This document shows positions 62,168 through 64,000 of a stretch of 64,000 bases of DNA, one piece after another. The stretch comes from Rhodospirillaceae bacterium (GTDB taxonomy: Bacteria > Pseudomonadota > Alphaproteobacteria > Rhodospirillales > Rhodospirillaceae): the NCBI GenBank assembly GCA_002737725.1, contig NSIP01000003.1:146501-210500 (forward strand), read 5' to 3'. The translations under genes and the position numbers were made by a program. The notes beneath the pieces are model-generated. The model saw only the letters and a list, made by a program, of their open reading frames with translations, was not told the DNA's origin and did no database searches. Each line of letters opens with the position of its first letter. Positions within the stretch are counted from its first letter, which is position 1.

Positions 62168-64000
62168 ATGATGCGTTGGATCGCCATCGGTTTTTCGCTG
62201 TTGCTCCTGGGCGTCTTTGGCGCCGGGGCAGGGGCGGTCTACGTCTTTTACGAGTTTGGCCGGGGCTTGCCCGATCATACGCAGCTCGCCAAATACGAGC
62301 CAGCGGTGGCCACCCGCATTTATGCCGGTGATGGCCGCCTGGTGCAGGAATATGCGATTGAGAGCCGCATCTTCGTGCCGGTGGCAGAAATCCCCAAGCG
62401 CATCATCGATGCGTTCCTGTCAGCCGAGGACAAAACATTTTACGAACACAATGGCATCGATCTGATGGGCATCGTCAGCGCGGTGTTCACAAACGTGGGC
62501 CGCAAGATGGAAGGCCGGCGCATGGTTGGCGCCTCGACCATCACGCAACAGGTCGCCAAGAACTTCTTGCTCGGCGATGAGTATAGTTTTGATCGCAAAT
62601 TCAAAGAAGCCATTTTGGCTGTGCGGTTGGAAAAAGCTTTCACCAAGAACCATATTCTCGAGTTGTACTTGAATGAGAATTATCTCGGCAGCAGTTACGG
62701 CGTTGCGGCAGGCGCGCGCAACTATTTCAACAAATCACTCGATGAACTGAGCATTGCCGAGGCTGCCTTTCTGGCCGCCTCAGCCAAAGCACCGGGGCGG
62801 TTTGCGCGTGATTTAGTGGTGGCCAAAGATCGCCGCGACTATGTGATCGAGCGGATGCGTGAAGATGGACGCATCACCGCTGCCGAGGCGCAAGCAGCCA
62901 CGCAAGAGCCCGTCACCCTCAATCGCCCCGAAGAAACCAAAACAGTTTTTGGCGCTGAGTATTTCGCCGAAGAGATCCGCCGTGACCTAGCCGAGCGTTA
63001 TGGCGGCGACGCTCTGTACAAGGGCGGGCTGGCTGTACGCACCTCGCTGGATCCCGAGTATCAGGCTTTGGCCCAACGCGTCTTGCAGCAAGGTATTGTC
63101 AATTACGATATCCGTCATGGCTACCGGGGCCCGGTTGCACAACTTGGCGCCGTCGCATCACTGACAGACGGGTTACGTGCCGTGAAGACCACGGCAGCTC
63201 TGCCCGGCGAATGGGCGATGGCAGTGGTTGAAAAGGTGGAGCCTGAGCGAGCGCAACTCTTGTTCGCAGACATGACCAAGGGAGTGATTGCGCTGGCCGA
63301 CATGGTTTGGGCGCGCGCACTCAAGGTCGACAAAGCCACGGGTGATCGCTCGTTGGGCGAGCGTATTCAGAAGGTGAGCCAAGTTCTGCAAGTGGGCGAT
63401 GTCGTGCTCGTGGCGCCTGCGCCTGAAGCAGCGGCAGGCAACTATGTCTTGCGCCAAATCCCTGAAGCGGATGGCGCACTCGTGGCCATGGATCCGCACA
63501 CGGGGCGCGTCTTGGCCATGAGCGGCGGCTTCTCGTTCGCGCGTTCGCAGTTCAATCGGGCCACGCAGGCACTACGGCAACCCGGCTCGGCCTATAAACC
63601 CTTCGTGTATCTCTCGGCCATGGAGCAGGGCTTTACGCCTGCGACGTTGGTTCTGGATGCGCCCTTCGTCATGGACCAAGGCCCGGGCCTGCCGAAGTGG
63701 AAGCCCAAAAACTACACCGGCGAATACATGGGCCTCACGACTCTTCGCAAGGGCATGGAGAAATCTCAAAACCTCATGACCGTACGCTTGGCGCAAGCTG
63801 TGGGCATGGAGAAGGTTGCCGAAACATCCCAGCGCTTAGGCGTTTATGACCACCTGATCGATCCGTTCCTGGCCAATGCGTTGGGCTCGCAGGTCACAAC
63901 GGTTCTCAGGATGACGGCGGGTTACGCCATGCTGGTGAACGGGGGTCGCAAAATTATGCCCACACTTGTTGATCGCATTCAGGATCGTCATGGCAAAACC
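62168..64000 (+). CDS. mrcA: penicillin-binding protein 1A (partial, runs off the window)
   Basis: 611 codons are present, without a stop. One N-terminal membrane helix (about 3-28). Transglycosylase GT51 domain with catalytic Glu in 'FLSAEDKTFYEHNGIDLMGI' near 86 and 'GASTITQQVAKNFLL', then 'LNENYLGSSYGVAAGARNYF'. The transpeptidase has SxxK in 'RQPGSAYKPFVYLSAMEQG' near 474. The OB-like insert between them is present. It polymerises and cross-links peptidoglycan. ATG ATG at 62168/62171; either may start. In related genomes it follows the amidase gene directly. Confidence 0.96.
   Translation, partial: MMRWIAIGFSLLLLGVFGAGAGAVYVFYEFGRGLPDHTQLAKYEPAVATRIYAGDGRLVQEYAIESRIFVPVAEIPKRIIDAFLSAEDKTFYEHNGIDLMGIVSAVFTNVGRKMEGRRMVGASTITQQVAKNFLLGDEYSFDRKFKEAILAVRLEKAFTKNHILELYLNENYLGSSYGVAAGARNYFNKSLDELSIAEAAFLAASAKAPGRFARDLVVAKDRRDYVIERMREDGRITAAEAQAATQEPVTLNRPEETKTVFGAEYFAEEIRRDLAERYGGDALYKGGLAVRTSLDPEYQALAQRVLQQGIVNYDIRHGYRGPVAQLGAVASLTDGLRAVKTTAALPGEWAMAVVEKVEPERAQLLFADMTKGVIALADMVWARALKVDKATGDRSLGERIQKVSQVLQVGDVVLVAPAPEAAAGNYVLRQIPEADGALVAMDPHTGRVLAMSGGFSFARSQFNRATQALRQPGSAYKPFVYLSAMEQGFTPATLVLDAPFVMDQGPGLPKWKPKNYTGEYMGLTTLRKGMEKSQNLMTVRLAQAVGMEKVAETSQRLGVYDHLIDPFLANALGSQVTTVLRMTAGYAMLVNGGRKIMPTLVDRIQDRHGKT

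Noticed and set aside
1-64000. CRISPR arrays, prophage or transposase genes, rRNA or tRNA genes
   Set aside because: No regularly spaced repeats, phage structural genes, transposase motifs or RNA-gene structures were seen.

Overview
The window is chromosomal DNA of an alphaproteobacterium of moderate GC. I cannot fix the order or family from sequence alone. The best evidence is gene order: NDUFA12 - mlaD - DUF2155 - aat - accC - accB - aroQ, then DsbA - M48 peptidase - GGT-like - aminotransferase - rne - Tat-exported amidase - mrcA. Both blocks are familiar alphaproteobacterial backbones. RNase E also carries the long acidic insertion in its S1 domain that is usual in this class.

Layout. 0-3.7 kb: the end of an MDR oxidoreductase and two related extracytoplasmic peptide-type binding proteins with no permease or ATPase genes. 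3.7-5.2 kb: a heavily decayed Tat-type amine oxidase. 5.2-9.1 kb: a methyltransferase with a regulatory domain, parE and a YciA-type thioesterase. 9.1-18.3 kb: a group of exported, mostly twin-arginine-signal proteins (two tandem methyltransferase-fold proteins, a VAO-type FAD oxidase, an FAD_binding_2 dehydrogenase, DUF1838), interrupted by a deleted chemoreceptor remnant and a YgiQ radical SAM gene. 18.3-26.4 kb: FemAB-like acetyltransferase, RidA, serA and the large B12-dependent ribonucleotide reductase nrdJ. 26.8-32.7 kb: NDUFA12, two mlaD genes, DUF2155, aat, accC, accB, aroQ and a thiS-thiG fusion. 33.0-34.2 kb: a ruined flagellar hook gene. 34.2-44.4 kb: DUF2786-like protein, DsbA, M48 peptidase, GGT-like lipoprotein, aminotransferase, rne, amidase. 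44.4-62.1 kb: about 17.7 kb of accessory genes between the amidase and mrcA, which are usually adjacent. These include hydrolase-fold proteins with altered catalytic residues, PAS_5 proteins, a DoxX-like protein, AKR, ALDH, a GarR-type dehydrogenase, small exported proteins and several broken genes. 62.2-64.0 kb: the start of mrcA (PBP1A).

Two themes stand out. First, decay: seven loci are broken (amine oxidase, chemoreceptor, flagellar hook, sensor/receiver, PAS_5, patatin, and a VOC protein that lost its signal peptide). Three of these belong to motility or signalling, which suggests recent loss of swimming behaviour. Most carry several independent lesions, so single sequencing errors do not explain them. 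Second, exported enzyme-fold proteins with odd chemistry: three exported methyltransferase-fold proteins, two alpha/beta hydrolases with His where the nucleophile Ser belongs, an exported nitrilase-fold protein without the catalytic Cys, and a GGT-like lipoprotein without the usual Thr-Thr-His. Three families of intergenic palindromic repeats are present. One is a composite hairpin element found just downstream of both thiG and the GarR-type gene in the same orientation. I see no tRNA, rRNA, CRISPR array, transposase or prophage gene.
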